Shown: positions 1-11,100 of the stretch, one piece after another
How the letters are laid out: each line of letters begins with the position of its first letter
Numbering within the stretch: position 1 is the stretch's first letter
Assembly: GCA_963082875.1 (NCBI GenBank)
Contig: OY720102.1
Coordinates: 2,356,001-2,420,000, forward strand
Source of the DNA: Corella eumyota
Taxonomy: Eukaryota; Chordata; Ascidiacea; Phlebobranchia; Corellidae
DNA: 64,000 nucleotides
Direction: 5' to 3'
The notes under the pieces: model-generated
The model's database searches: none
Told to the model about the DNA's origin: nothing
What the model saw: only the letters and a program-made list of their open reading frames with translations
Translations under genes and position numbers: made by a program

Positions 1-115
1 AATTTGTAAAGCTTATTAGAAAGACAGCAGTCTTAAATTGGCCAGAAACCAGACAAAAGAAAACAACATTGCAAAAAAAATAAGTGAATAGTAAATTTAA
101 AACCCCTTTTTTTTA

Positions 116-392
116 ATATATCTTTATCCTCGATGTGGAAAAGTCAAATGCGCAACTTAACCATAGAGTAACAACTGTTACTCCAACCCAGTCTTGAGTA
201 GCTCTCAGTAGTTTGGGATATTATAGACTATAATTGCCTGGTAATTATACTGCTGATTTGGTGCCGGCTCAGCAGGAGTTTATACCGTTTATAGCGCCTT
301 ACACAAGGACGCTACAGCATAAAAGCAGTGGGGATTGAACCCACAACCTCATGGTGGTGTAGCAAGTGTTATTACCACTACACCATGCTGCC
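116..392 (-). repeat. tRNA-derived SINE, family 1, near full length
   Basis: Read on the minus strand it begins with a tRNA-like head (GGTGTAGTGGTAA... as A box; GGTTCAATCC as B box near 335-345) and ends with the conserved tail CATCGAGGATAAAGATATA at the left. It lies in an intron of the TTC28-like gene. Confidence 0.85.
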
Positions 393-447
393 TTAGTATA
401 TGAGTTTATACACAAAGTTAGTTAGAAAAATAAAATATATAGCTTAC

Positions 448-3174
448 CTTTTTAAAGACCTGTATATTTGAGCACTGTCGCCATAAACCAATTGTTTTTC
501 TTTTTTATTTTCCATCTTTCCAGCAAGCTCCAACCTTTCCTTTTGACATCTAATAGCTCCATCCTTGTCACCAAACATCAAGCGAGATTGTGCAACTTTT
601 CCTAACTCTTGACACATCAGGATATTATCATTTAATTGTGAGATTATTTTGTACGAGTTTTCATGTTGTTTAATAGCATTAAAATGATCATTCGTTGAAG
701 TGTAGCAAGATCCCAGTCCACTGCTAGCTGATGCCTCCAACCTTTTATCCTACAAAATTAATAATGATTAAGTTTTAGATGTTAATATAGACTCCTGGGC
801 ATTTAATTATTGATTATGTATTATATATTTTAAATACAATATTGTACTATATTTCTATTATATAAAATATGTCAAATTTACCTTTTCTAAAACACTTAAG
901 ACATGCATCTTAAGTGAATAATAACACACTATAATTATAATACCAAGTAGAACAAAAAGCTAAGGTCATTACTTTTGTAAAGTTCAGTAAGAAGTGCCTA
1001 CTCACAACTGCACTTTAAATGGATTGTATTTAAATTCAAGTGTTTTGACTTAGAATATTTACCAACAGCAAAGTGGAAAATTATAGTTAAAAATTGGATG
1101 ATTTAAAGTTAAGTTTGTAACTGCGTTTAAAATTTTATCTAACTTTAAACATTTTTTTACTATTTATATTATTAAGTCACCTAAAAACTGTCTATTTTTA
1201 TACTGGCAGATAGCATTACCCATATTACACAAAAATCTTTAATGTTAATTTTATCGAAAATCAAAAATCATTGTTTTTTAATACCTTGATTTTTTTAGCT
1301 AGTACAAGCTGTTGATTATAGTTAAGGATTGCTTCTTTATGTTGGTTTTGTGAAGAATAAGCTGCACCTAGGTTACCATAAGCACGACATTCACCCGATA
1401 TATCACCTAGTTGTTTACACACTTTTAAATCTTCCTCCATGTAGAAAATTGACCTTTGAAAATATTAAGAATCATAAAACTTTAAATTGCTTTTATAAAT
1501 ATTGTTGCTTATTGAAATAATTTAGTAGTTGTTATTACATTGGCATAACTAAATATTATTTTAAAGTTAGAGAGCAAAATAGGTTTTTTGTATGTTATTC
1601 ATAGTATTTAATGAATAAATTTTATTACCAAATTTAATAACACTAATACACTTTTATTCCTTAATCTTGCTTATAAACTACAGTATGATATAGTTCAAAA
1701 ATTGTTAGTTTTAAAATAAGGAACCCTATAATTTTTTGGATAAACCACATAGTTATAACAATAATAAGACGTCATAATAATAATAACCTCTTAAAATTTC
1801 CAAGTGACCATAAAGCACTACTTAGTGCAGAATAAACAGATCCTTTCAGCTTAAGACTGTGAGTGCCAATTGATATGGCACATTCCAGGACCTACAACAC
1901 AATGAAGCAACTATTTTTAAACAAATAAAAAAGTGATCTCATAATGATAAGCTTGAAAACAAAAGTTGGTACGACACAATTTGTGAATCAACCATTGAAA
2001 TTTTATTAATTGAAATAAACTTTTAGATGAAATGACTTTATATTTTTTTAGAATTTACATTTTCTAACAATGGTAGTTACTGTTTAGTGATAAATTATAA
2101 TACTGGTACTTTATTGCCAAATTTTATAATTAAATAATTTTACCTTAACAGCATTGTTTGTTTGATTGTGAGCTAACAAATCCTGTCCAATAACCGAGAC
2201 GACAACGAAAGGATTTTGTTCTAATTCCATTTCTTTTAACTGAAGCATAACAGCTTCTAAAGAAACTAAAAATAAATATGTAAATGTTAGTTGCGAATAC
2301 CAATAACATAGAGATTTTTACAGTTTAAGTTATATTTAAAATTATTTATTTTAAACTGTTACATTTGAAAGGAATTTAAAAAATGTTTTTAAAAACCAAA
2401 TAACAACAAATAATCTATTCTTTATGCTTTGAACAATTAAAACAATGTTAGTAACAAATCATTTAAACAAAACATTTTAAAAGTTTTCTTTTAGAATAGC
2501 TAGACAATGGTTAAGCCTAATTAAATACCATAACAATAAGACAAAGAATGTTGGAATGTCTTTTAAAATCATTTTAAATCGAAAAATTATAAAATAAAGG
2601 TTAATATAAAAGCACACAACTAAATAGATTGAAAATAGGTAAACTTAATTTACCTTTTAGTGGAGACTCCAATGCTGATTTAATTAAGGTTTTAAGAAAT
2701 AATACATTTTCAATTTCTAATGCCATAGCTTGTGCAAAGGCAACCAATGATTGAAAGTAATCTCCGACATTATTTAAAGCTTTGCCAAGACAAAAATATC
2801 CCTAAAATAAAATATAATATAAATATGTGACAATATAATTAAACATTAATCAGTCAAAATGTTTAGTTAACTGTACTTATAGTTAACTGCTACATATTTA
2901 AATGTAAACTTATGTATATTTAAACAAAACCTCGAAAAGTTGTACTTACCGTAGCATATGTGTCATTAATCTTTATACATAGTCGAGCGTCAGCTAAAGC
3001 TGCGTTAAAATTGTTTAGTTTGGAGTAAACCTCCGATCTATGGCATAGAATAACATGCTTGTTGGCTTGTATATTTCTCTCTAGTTCAACTGTCAGAATC
3101 TGCTCGGCGTTTTTGTAATTTCCATTTCCAATTTCTTGTTCAACATAAGCTAAAACATCGTTTAAGTTCGCCAT
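448..3174 (-). CDS. TTC28: TTC28-like tetratricopeptide repeat protein, 5' part (continues past the left edge)
   Basis: Six coding exons are visible, joined in phase: 2950-3174, 2654-2801, 2144-2265, 1788-1891, 1285-1453 and 448-749. The last ends in a donor site, so the gene continues left of the window. The first two exons give a TPR head (NGNYKNAEQIL, NNFNAALADARLCI, GKALNNVGDYFQSLVAFAQAM). Exon 3 carries NPFVVVSVIGQDLL and exon 4 SIGTHSLKLKGSVYSALSSA, both closely matching what I recall of vertebrate TTC28. Exons 5-6 hold TTC28-style repeats (GDISGECRAYGNLGAAY). In vertebrates TTC28 is a very large TPR/CHAT-domain protein linked to mitosis; function here is inferred. The start at 3174 has a good AAAACAAAATGG context. 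An in-frame ATG at 3207 would add 11 residues. A SINE lies in the intron after exon 6. Confidence 0.85.
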
Positions 3175-3207
3175 TTTGTTTTTAAGTTGGGTTAAACTGC
3201 GTACCAT

Positions 3208-3965
3208 TACCTAACTCAATCATTTTGATAACAATAGTTAACTAGCGGACTAGTAAAAGCACGTCCGTGTATATAAACACCAAACCACAATTTGTTCAAA
3301 CAAATAAAATACTTTAGCTTCGGTTTTGACCATACCAACGTCCTTTTGCGCCCACGTGCGGTTACAAATTTTTACTACAACGTCGTTTTTTACTATTTTA
3401 AAAAATTCCTAAATAACTGTGGATCTGTTATTTTTTTGATATAAACAAATGGTTTATTTAACAAATAAAATTTAAACTACAGCTAACCTTAAAATTTATA
3501 ATCAATGGTTGTTTAAATTAGACTAAAATACTAAAACAGTATTGTGTGGTATGGTAGGGTTAAAAAATTTCGTTTTTAAATTGATAATTTCTGTAAAAAC
3601 TAGTCACGTTTTTTAATTCCTAATTACTTGTTTAAATATAAATTAAACCATATGTTAACATAATCACGACTCAAATTTCCTGTTGTGCAAACATTCCAAA
3701 ACAAGCTTTTGCTTTGCTTTTATTTTTGGTACTTTACATAATTAAAGCAATGGTTTTAGTACAAGTAAAACTGGAATATTAAATTATAATACACTATTAA
3801 ATTTTATCATGGTTAACATTATACTGGAACATAAACAAGATGGGAACTATAACAATTAAGTTGCATAAATGGGATAGTGATTAAAACAAAAGCCTTTAAA
3901 TGAAAGCTGTTTTAAAGCATTTATATTAGTAAACACAACACACATGTATATAACATATAAGGTGA
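3208..3965. other. Intergenic: TTC28 5' flank and SOD 3' flank
   Basis: AT-rich sequence with no coding exon that I can support. A slightly GC-richer patch at about 3240-3390, just upstream of the TTC28-like start, is the likely promoter zone. No TATA box is convincing. Confidence 0.5.
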
Positions 3966-4433
3966 TTACTTAGGGGCAACAATGCCTATCACACCACAAG
4001 CCAATCTAGCTCCAGCATGACCTGTTGTCTTGCTGTCTTCGAATCCACCTCGGCCAAGATCATCTGGGTCCTTGTGCACAACCACTGCTCTTCCAATCAC
4101 AGAATTAACGCCACAGAGAGTAACTTGGTTGTCCGTGATCGAGACTTCTGCCTTCTGATTTTCACCTGCTGTGATGTTTCCCAAATCACCGACATGACGT
4201 TGTGGGTCATTTGGTCCAGCATGGTCTTGCTTATTCGGGTTAAAATGACCACCAGTAGAAGTACAACCATTAGAATGGTCTCCAAACTGGTGAATATGGA
4301 AACCATGTTCACCCTTTGGTAGATTGGTAATGGTACCAGTAATGGTGCAAGGTTCTCCATCTTTCTCTTGACGAAACTTGATTACACCTTCTACATCTCC
4401 GCTTCCCAATACACAGATTGCTTCAATGGCCAT
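3966..4433 (-). CDS. SOD1: Cu/Zn superoxide dismutase, cytosolic type, 155 aa
   Basis: Converts superoxide to oxygen and hydrogen peroxide. The whole protein is one uninterrupted 155-residue frame with no signal peptide, so cytosolic. All key residues are present and nearly match human numbering: copper ligands H46, H48, H63 and H120; zinc ligands H63, H71, H80 and D83; the C57-C146 disulfide; and active-site R143 in [20 protein letters not shown] is the family signature. The length matches the usual 153-155. A good acceptor (TTTTCACAG, exon from 4472) lies 39 nt upstream of the ATG, so the 5' UTR is either cis-spliced or receives a trans-spliced leader, as many tunicate genes do. An intronless SOD1 coding region is unusual among its intron-rich neighbours. 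Confidence 0.97.
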   Translation of the reverse strand: MAIEAICVLGSGDVEGVIKFRQEKDGEPCTITGTITNLPKGEHGFHIHQFGDHSNGCTSTGGHFNPNKQDHAGPNDPQRHVGDLGNITAGENQKAEVSITDNQVTLCGVNSVIGRAVVVHKDPDDLGRGGFEDSKTTGHAGARLACGVIGIVAPK

Positions 4434-4472
4434 TTCAATTTTAATTTCTCAACAAATAACTTTAAACAAAAT
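4434..4472 (-). promoter_or_regulatory. SOD 5' UTR with splice acceptor (cis or trans)
   Basis: The minus strand reads TTTTCACAG followed by 39 nt of AT-rich leader and the SOD ATG. No other exon lies obviously upstream before the amidohydrolase stop, so this could be a spliced-leader acceptor. The SL itself is not encoded here, and cis-splicing cannot be excluded. Confidence 0.45.
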
Positions 4473-4889
4473 CTGTGAAAATATGAGAAATTTATGAATT
4501 GCAATAATTGTAATCTAAAATAGTATAGTACCAATTTTTCACACAATAAAATCGACATAAACTTTGACAGTGAAAAGTCACCTTTTAAAAGTAATTGCAT
4601 AATCTACTTTTCTGTAAACAATAAAACCAAATCACAATTAAAAAGTAACACGAAAAATGATTATACTAAAACATTTAAAAAGTTATAAATAATTGCACTA
4701 ACAGTGATATAAACAATTGCTAGACCTAATACAATAATTAAAAATACTTGCATTATTACTTAATTATATTTATATATACATAACATGTACACCTTAAGCA
4801 GTTGGTAACAATACAAAGTAAATATAAATATTAAGCTACAGTGCAATTTACAAAAAGGCAACCCACTCTTTGCACCATATAAATTTCGT

Positions 4890-6590
4890 TTATTTTCTAG
4901 AATGCATAAGCTTACCAGCAACCCAAACCTCCTGTACTTTAGTTTGCTTCAAAACCCTTGGGTTATTCGGCAAATCAATCGGTCTTCCTGTTTCCTGGTC
5001 AATAGGAACATCTAATACAACAAAATCTGCCTCAAAACCAGCTTGTAACTTTCCTGTTTTATTTTCAACACAGTCAGCATATGCAGACCCTGTTGTGTAG
5101 AGACCAACTGCTTCTTTGAAACTAAGACACTCTTCCTCGATAAAAGGTCGTTTATCGCTTGTTGATAAATCCTCACGATAAATTGCATCATAAATACCTA
5201 CCAAAGGGTCAATCGTTTCAACTGGACTGTCACTGCTACCACCACAAATAATTCCACGATCTAGAAGAGTTTTCCAAGGGTAAATACAAGCCTTTAGTGA
5301 ATCTGGAAATTTACTTTGTATCCATACAGAATCAGTTGGCACAAATGAAGGTTGTATTGTAGGAACTACACCACATTTGTACATTCGATCGAGTAAATCA
5401 TGGCGCAAGATTTGACAGTGAACTAATATCGGTCGTTTATCCCTTGGAACTTTACACTTCTCTAAAGCAGTTAGCACGGAGTCAGTTGCACGATCTCCTA
5501 TGACATGAATCTCCAACCGAAAACCTGCCTTGTTAGCTTTATCAACTTGTGATTCAAGTTCTTCTTGAGTCAAAAAAAGCTCTCCATAGTTATCTGCACC
5601 ATTTGACCGTTTTGTTAAATAGGGTTGTGATAGGGCAGCGGTATTAGCTCCAAGAGCTCCGTCAGCAAATATTTTGATGCAATCTGCAGATAAATTATGA
5701 TGTTTTTCATTAGGCTGTGGAGCATATTTTGTCCCGAAAGAAATATAAAATAAGGAAAAATAACAGCGGATTGGCAACTTTCCTTCTTTTGATAATTCAA
5801 CAAAATTCGCCCAACTTTGCTCTTCCAAAGGATGCACACTTGTTAAACCAGCTTTAAGACACTCATTTAAAGCAATTTGTATTTCCTCCTTTTTTTCTTC
5901 AGGTGATTTTGACAACAGATATTTATTCATGATTTTAAAATATATTTGTTCGCGCAAAACGCCGGTAACATCACCTTCATGTTTGTGACCTTGTGGAAAA
6001 TGATCAATCACGCCAGGATCATCAACTGGAGTATCCTTTGTTATTCCGATTATTTCAAATGCTTTACTATTAAACACAGCAAGATGTAACCCACTGTGTG
6101 ATAATGCAATAGGTCTGTCACAACAAACTTCATCAATATCAAAACGATTTGGCAAACGATCAATTACATTGGAATCCCAACCAAATCCCCGAAACCAACC
6201 TTTTGTTTTACTTGAATCGAGTAATTTTTTTAGTTTGATTTTAAGTTGGTCAACAGTTGTGGGCATGTCAAGGTAAAATTTTTTATTTAAACATTTACCG
6301 TGTTCAGAGATATGTAAATGTGAATCGTGAAAACCTGGAAAAATGAATTGATTGTTCATGTTTCGTTGATCTTTGTGGCTTTCAAGAGGAGGATCATCTT
6401 TTCCACAGAACACAATCTTCCCAGACTCCTTATTAATCACCATCCAAGAGTTGTAGAAAGACTCGTCAGGATTCCAAAATTGTCCATTATAGAACAACAT
6501 TTTTCTAATCAGGTTTGTAAAAATGGGAGTCTTAAAAAGAAATGGTTTCTTGACTAAACGTTGGTAAAAACACAATGTTTTTTTAAACAT
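4890..6590 (-). CDS. YtcJ-type amidohydrolase (amidohydrolase 3 family), single exon, 566 aa
   Basis: Metal-dependent hydrolase of the TIM-barrel amidohydrolase superfamily, closest by motif to the YtcJ/N-substituted formamide deformylase group; substrate unknown. Visible motifs: PGFHDSHLHISEHG (metal ligands H91, H93), KIFADGALGANTAALS (K307, the likely carbamylated lysine), LEIHVIGDRATD (H362), ILVHCQ (H391), GSSDSPVETIDPL (D454), and the closing beta-sandwich segment TGKLQAGFEADFVVLDVP. Length is typical for the family (about 540-580). The first 30 residues are basic, lack acidic residues and contain aromatics, so they could be a mitochondrial presequence; M31 (MLFYNGQFW) would be the start of the bare enzyme. 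The 1.7-kb frame has no introns, unlike most neighbours. Not a canonical vertebrate gene; transfer from bacteria is possible but unproven. Confidence 0.9.
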   Translation of the reverse strand: MFKKTLCFYQRLVKKPFLFKTPIFTNLIRKMLFYNGQFWNPDESFYNSWMVINKESGKIVFCGKDDPPLESHKDQRNMNNQFIFPGFHDSHLHISEHGKCLNKKFYLDMPTTVDQLKIKLKKLLDSSKTKGWFRGFGWDSNVIDRLPNRFDIDEVCCDRPIALSHSGLHLAVFNSKAFEIIGITKDTPVDDPGVIDHFPQGHKHEGDVTGVLREQIYFKIMNKYLLSKSPEEKKEEIQIALNECLKAGLTSVHPLEEQSWANFVELSKEGKLPIRCYFSLFYISFGTKYAPQPNEKHHNLSADCIKIFADGALGANTAALSQPYLTKRSNGADNYGELFLTQEELESQVDKANKAGFRLEIHVIGDRATDSVLTALEKCKVPRDKRPILVHCQILRHDLLDRMYKCGVVPTIQPSFVPTDSVWIQSKFPDSLKACIYPWKTLLDRGIICGGSSDSPVETIDPLVGIYDAIYREDLSTSDKRPFIEEECLSFKEAVGLYTTGSAYADCVENKTGKLQAGFEADFVVLDVPIDQETGRPIDLPNNPRVLKQTKVQEVWVAGKLMHSRK

Positions 6591-7649
6591 GTAATCAAGG
6601 TGTAGTATTTACATAAACCTGAGTTACATATCATTTAAAGTTATATACAATGACTATTTTGTGCAAATTATTATAAACCTAAAAAAAATTGGGATTAACA
6701 GATTAATAGAATTTAAATGTTTACTTCATCAATATCAAAAAATATATTCATTTTTTGTGTGATTTTAATACTCTCACACATAAAAAAATAAGTTGTGTCA
6801 CATTTCAATCATAACTTTAATTTGCACACTATTCAGCTATTAGATCAGATATACTGACAGACTGATATTACTTAAATAACTGTCCAATGAACAGACAGAC
6901 GAATATTATTTTTAACTAAGAAATGATTAATAAACTGATAAAACAAAATTCTAACAAAAATTTGTTAAAAAAAACGTATATTACATTAGACATGCCTGCA
7001 AAAAACACAATTTTAAGCAGACCTATGTAAATATTCCGTAATTAAGTTTGCAAGGGCTGTTTACTTAACAAGCATTGCAGCCTTGTGATTTGCCCAAAGA
7101 TTTGCTTAGTCACCCTTGCCACATTACAAAGTTTTTTTTTTAAATTTGTTTATCCTCAATAGCAGAATATCACATCTACAAAATTTTAACTGGGCAACTG
7201 TCGTTAACTTTAACCTAATTGGTAAATTAAACTAGTACAGTGAATAACAAAATATTAAATAAATTAATGCAATTTTTAAAACCGTTTGGCGTTTTTAGTG
7301 CAAATCTTTTATTCCTACGTCCAAATACACGTAATACCGTTTTATTTTCTTATTGCAAACTCTTTTAGTTAAATTATATTGCACAAAACGTTGGCCTATA
7401 ATGTTTTATCAAGCCAGTCAAGATCTAAAAACGCTTATATATAATAATTATATAACACAAGTAAAAATCAATAGTGAAACCATTCAGTAAAATTACAATA
7501 TAATAACGGGTTTAAATAATAATAAATACCAACGAATGTAAAAATATAACTTTATACATTAGTACATTAGGTGTACAATGTTGTAAGTTATGCAGTCAAT
7601 ACAATAACAATATTTGTTTATATGTGTGTACATGTCCTCAGTATAACGA
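6591..7649. other. Intergenic: amidohydrolase 5' flank
   Basis: About 1 kb of AT-rich DNA with no supported exon or clear repeat. It ends at a possible alternative last exon of GPCR A (7650-7710). Confidence 0.5.
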
Positions 7650-7710
7650 TTACGATCCCCTTTGACTCTCTGTTGTTCTATTCTCACTAACCACTGCTGA
7701 GTCTCGACTT
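7650..7710 (-). CDS. Possible alternative last coding exon of GPCR A
   Basis: A good acceptor (TTTTGTTTTACAG) precedes 61 nt that, joined to the TM7 exon (which ends at 8796 in phase 2), continue in frame for 20 residues, RSRDSAVVSENRTTESQRGS, then stop. This Ser/Thr/Arg-rich tail would replace the 46-residue tail of exon 8. The phase match and stop suggest alternative C-termini, which would change arrestin or kinase recognition. It could also be chance, because the frame is short. Confidence 0.4.
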
Positions 7711-7856
7711 CTGTAAAACAAAATTAGTTTGTAAACCAGACGAATATATAATGTACTCAAAATAACAAAAAAATAATATGTATAGAGGCATTGCTATTTT
7801 TAGAAACCTTTGTAATCGCATAAGTCTTTAAAACTTAAACACATAATATATAAAAA

Positions 7857-8140
7857 CCGGCAGCGTGATGTAGTGGTAAGAAAAACTTGCTACACCACAC
7901 ATGAGGTCGTGGATTCAATCCCCACTGATCTGCTGTAGCGCCCTTGAGTAAAGCGCTATAATTGGTATTAACTCCTGCTGAGCCAGCACTTAATCAGCAG
8001 TAAAATTATCGGGCAATTAAAATCTATAATATCCGAAAACTGCCACAGGCAACTCGAGACTGGGTCGGAGTAACTGATGTTACTCTATGTTTAAGTCGCA
8101 CATTCGACTTTCCCACATCGAGGATAACGATATATACAAA
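7857..8140 (+). repeat. tRNA-derived SINE, family 1, full length
   Basis: Begins CCGGCAGCGTGATGTAGTGG and ends CATCGAGGATAACGATATATAC. It is followed by an AT microsatellite (8144-8166). It lies between the two candidate last exons of GPCR A, antisense to the gene. Confidence 0.9.
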
Positions 8141-8195
8141 AAAATATATATATATATATATATATAAAGGTTCGTAAAATCGTACAAAACTTGTT

Positions 8196-11100
8196 TTACT
8201 TAAAGTTTTTGGTAATGCCAGTTATAGCTGACGACTCTTGGCTTCCGTTCTTAGCGTATCTAACTCCACCAGTTTGACTTGTAACTGATTTCTTCTGGCG
8301 AATCGACTGCCTCACGACCACAGACGTTTTTCTAAACAAATAATTTAAGTTTTATGTGTTATTTAAAATAGGCAATGTATTTCTATTGCCGACAAGAATT
8401 GATGTTTTTTTTCAGCATATCTAAAATAAAATATTATTTATTTTAACAAAATTTAAACATTTTTTTAATAAACAAAAATACAAATTTTAATTTTTGATTG
8501 TCCGGTTATTTGACATTTCCATTTTTAGCTTTAAATTAAGAAACCAAATATGAAAATCACAATGCGGATATTGTTACGAAATCACTACGTCACATCCCTG
8601 CTAATAAGTAGTTTAAATATAAAATAAAATAACGTGATATGACATCGAAACAGACTAAAAAATGTGTTAAGCCTATTTCGAATTTCGAAAGAAAATTATA
8701 ACCCATGTACGTAACACACTTAAGTAAATACTTTCTAATACTTTTTAACAACATTATGTGAAACAATCTTAGTTTTAGATATTTTTTTTATATACCTGAA
8801 TCTTCTAACAAAATTGGTGCCAAGAAAGGTGTATAAATAAGGGTTAACAGCCGAGTTAAGGTAGGCCAGCAATGTTCCAATGATTGGTAAGATTGTACAA
8901 ACATTCTGTTACAAAATATTTTATATTTTTTTACTTCAACTTGAGGTCAAATTTAAGTTTTATTCTTTTTTGGAAGACCATAAAAAATTGTCAATTTTAA
9001 TATTAAAAATACGATAATACGAATTTGATATTTTTGTTGTCAAATTTAAAAAAAAAACAAATTAAACAATGTTAGTTAAGCATGCTTATAAAGCTACAAA
9101 ATGTCTACATTTAACTAATTAGATAAATTTTCCAATGTCACAAAACACCAAAACTTACAGATGATGTTAAGTACTCATATCCAGCGATTCTTATCATGTG
9201 AAACAAGTGAAAAGGCAGCCAACAGAACGCAAAAACACCAACCAAGGTAACACACATAATTGTGATACGAGTCCTGTCCTTGTCAGACTGGTTGGTGGAT
9301 TTTTTTCTTCTATTTCCACCAGCTTCGCTTCCGGTTTTGGGGGTAGTTGGCCGAAATCTTGTTTCACGAAGTCGCATAACGATAAGACCATAGCAGATTG
9401 ACATAATCTGTTAAGATAATATATTTCATGACCAGCATGTAATAATACCATCTTTTTACGACTTTTAACTTTTAACTAAAATTATAATAAATTTTATAAA
9501 GTTTAATTAAATATTTAGATAGTTAGTTGTTCTCAAAAGGCAACATACTGAAAACTTTTTAACTAAAGATAATGTAAATACAAAGTTAAGTTAGGTCAGC
9601 TAATTAAGCCCTAATAATATTTCCCTAATCTAGCAATGTAAAGGTAAAAAACTAACCACGAATGGAACAATGAACAGCCCAACAAAATTGAAGATAAGAA
9701 ATCCGGTGAAGCCCTTTGGAACCCCTTCATAGGAACAAGTGGAGTACTCGCTAACTTCGTCAAGCGGTATTGGAAATTCCCCCTGACTGCTAGAACTGTT
9801 ACTTGAAAAGTACGGTCCGTAATTACCGGAGATTTCTTCGTTACTTGCGCCAGGGTAATCTCCGTAACTTCCATATTCTAACGTTTCATTTGAATTCGCA
9901 AAAGCATTTTGAAAAGTGAGAAATATCGCATTTTCAAGAAATCCCTCGGGTCTAAATTAAAACACAATTTAGTTTACTCGATTATAATAAAAACGACTTT
10001 ATGGTCTATAATTATAGGATAAACAACAACTGCCTTTAGCAACATTTTCCCGATAGTTATGCTGCTGATTAAGTGCTGGCTCAGAAGGGGTTCTTACCGT
10101 TTATAGCGCTTTACACAAGGGCACTACAGCATAAGAGCAGTGGGGATTAAACCCACGACCTTATGTATGGTGTAGTAAGTGTTGTACCACTACAAAACGC
10201 TGTTGGTAAGTATTTTAACTTGGTCAATTACCTGCACGTTTCGGTATTTTCTATTACCGAACGAAGGTTATCGCAATTTATTTGGTTAAGTCCTTCAAAT
10301 GCGCAGATAGAATCGTAGTCAACGGGTTCAGGAGGAAACGAAAATCTAAAAATTAAAATTAACATTTTATTTACGTGACCAAGTTAAAGACTGTAAAAAT
10401 TAAAGAAAACTAAAGACGGTATATCATTTTTTGAGTACATAAATAATAGTTAGAACACACATTATTTAAATAAAAAAATATTAAAATTTAAACATTTTAA
10501 CAAAAACGAGGGTAGATAGGTTTAGCCTATTTTTCAGTATCTTCTATGTTTGTGAAATAAGTTAAGTATATTATTGTAAAAAACAGGCTTTTTTATTGCA
10601 ACTAAACAATTTCTTAAACAATGTAATTGCCCCTGAATTTTCGGTTCAAACTTACGAGCAAATGCACGATGGACGGATCCCAGAGACTGAACTGAACAGA
10701 ATAACCGGAGTGCATACCACTAAGGCTATTAGCCACGTAACCACGGTGACCACGATGGCAGCTGTTGATTCTCTCAGCCTCTGAAGACTTGTTCGAAAAG
10801 GGTGGCACACAGCTATAAAACGATCTAAACTCATTACCTAAACAAGTACAAAAGTTGTTGCAAATCTAAATTATTATAGTACTTAACATTAAACAATGTT
10901 TTTAATAATACCAACGACAGAGTTTAGTTGATTGTAATTTAATGAGCATTTTTGCCTAACATTTTAGTCTAGAATATTACATAAAACTTTTACTTTGTGT
11001 TTTATTAATCCTATGTTTAATTACTGTACTTTATATTAACATCTTCAATAAGAGTTTTTTTATCAGACAGCTTAGTGCTTACCACTAGGAATATAATGGA

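Noticed and set aside
7857-8140. Possible tRNA genes at the heads of the repeats
   Set aside because: A and B boxes are present, but there is no stable full cloverleaf, and the same head recurs with the same 200-bp tail in many places, so they are SINEs.
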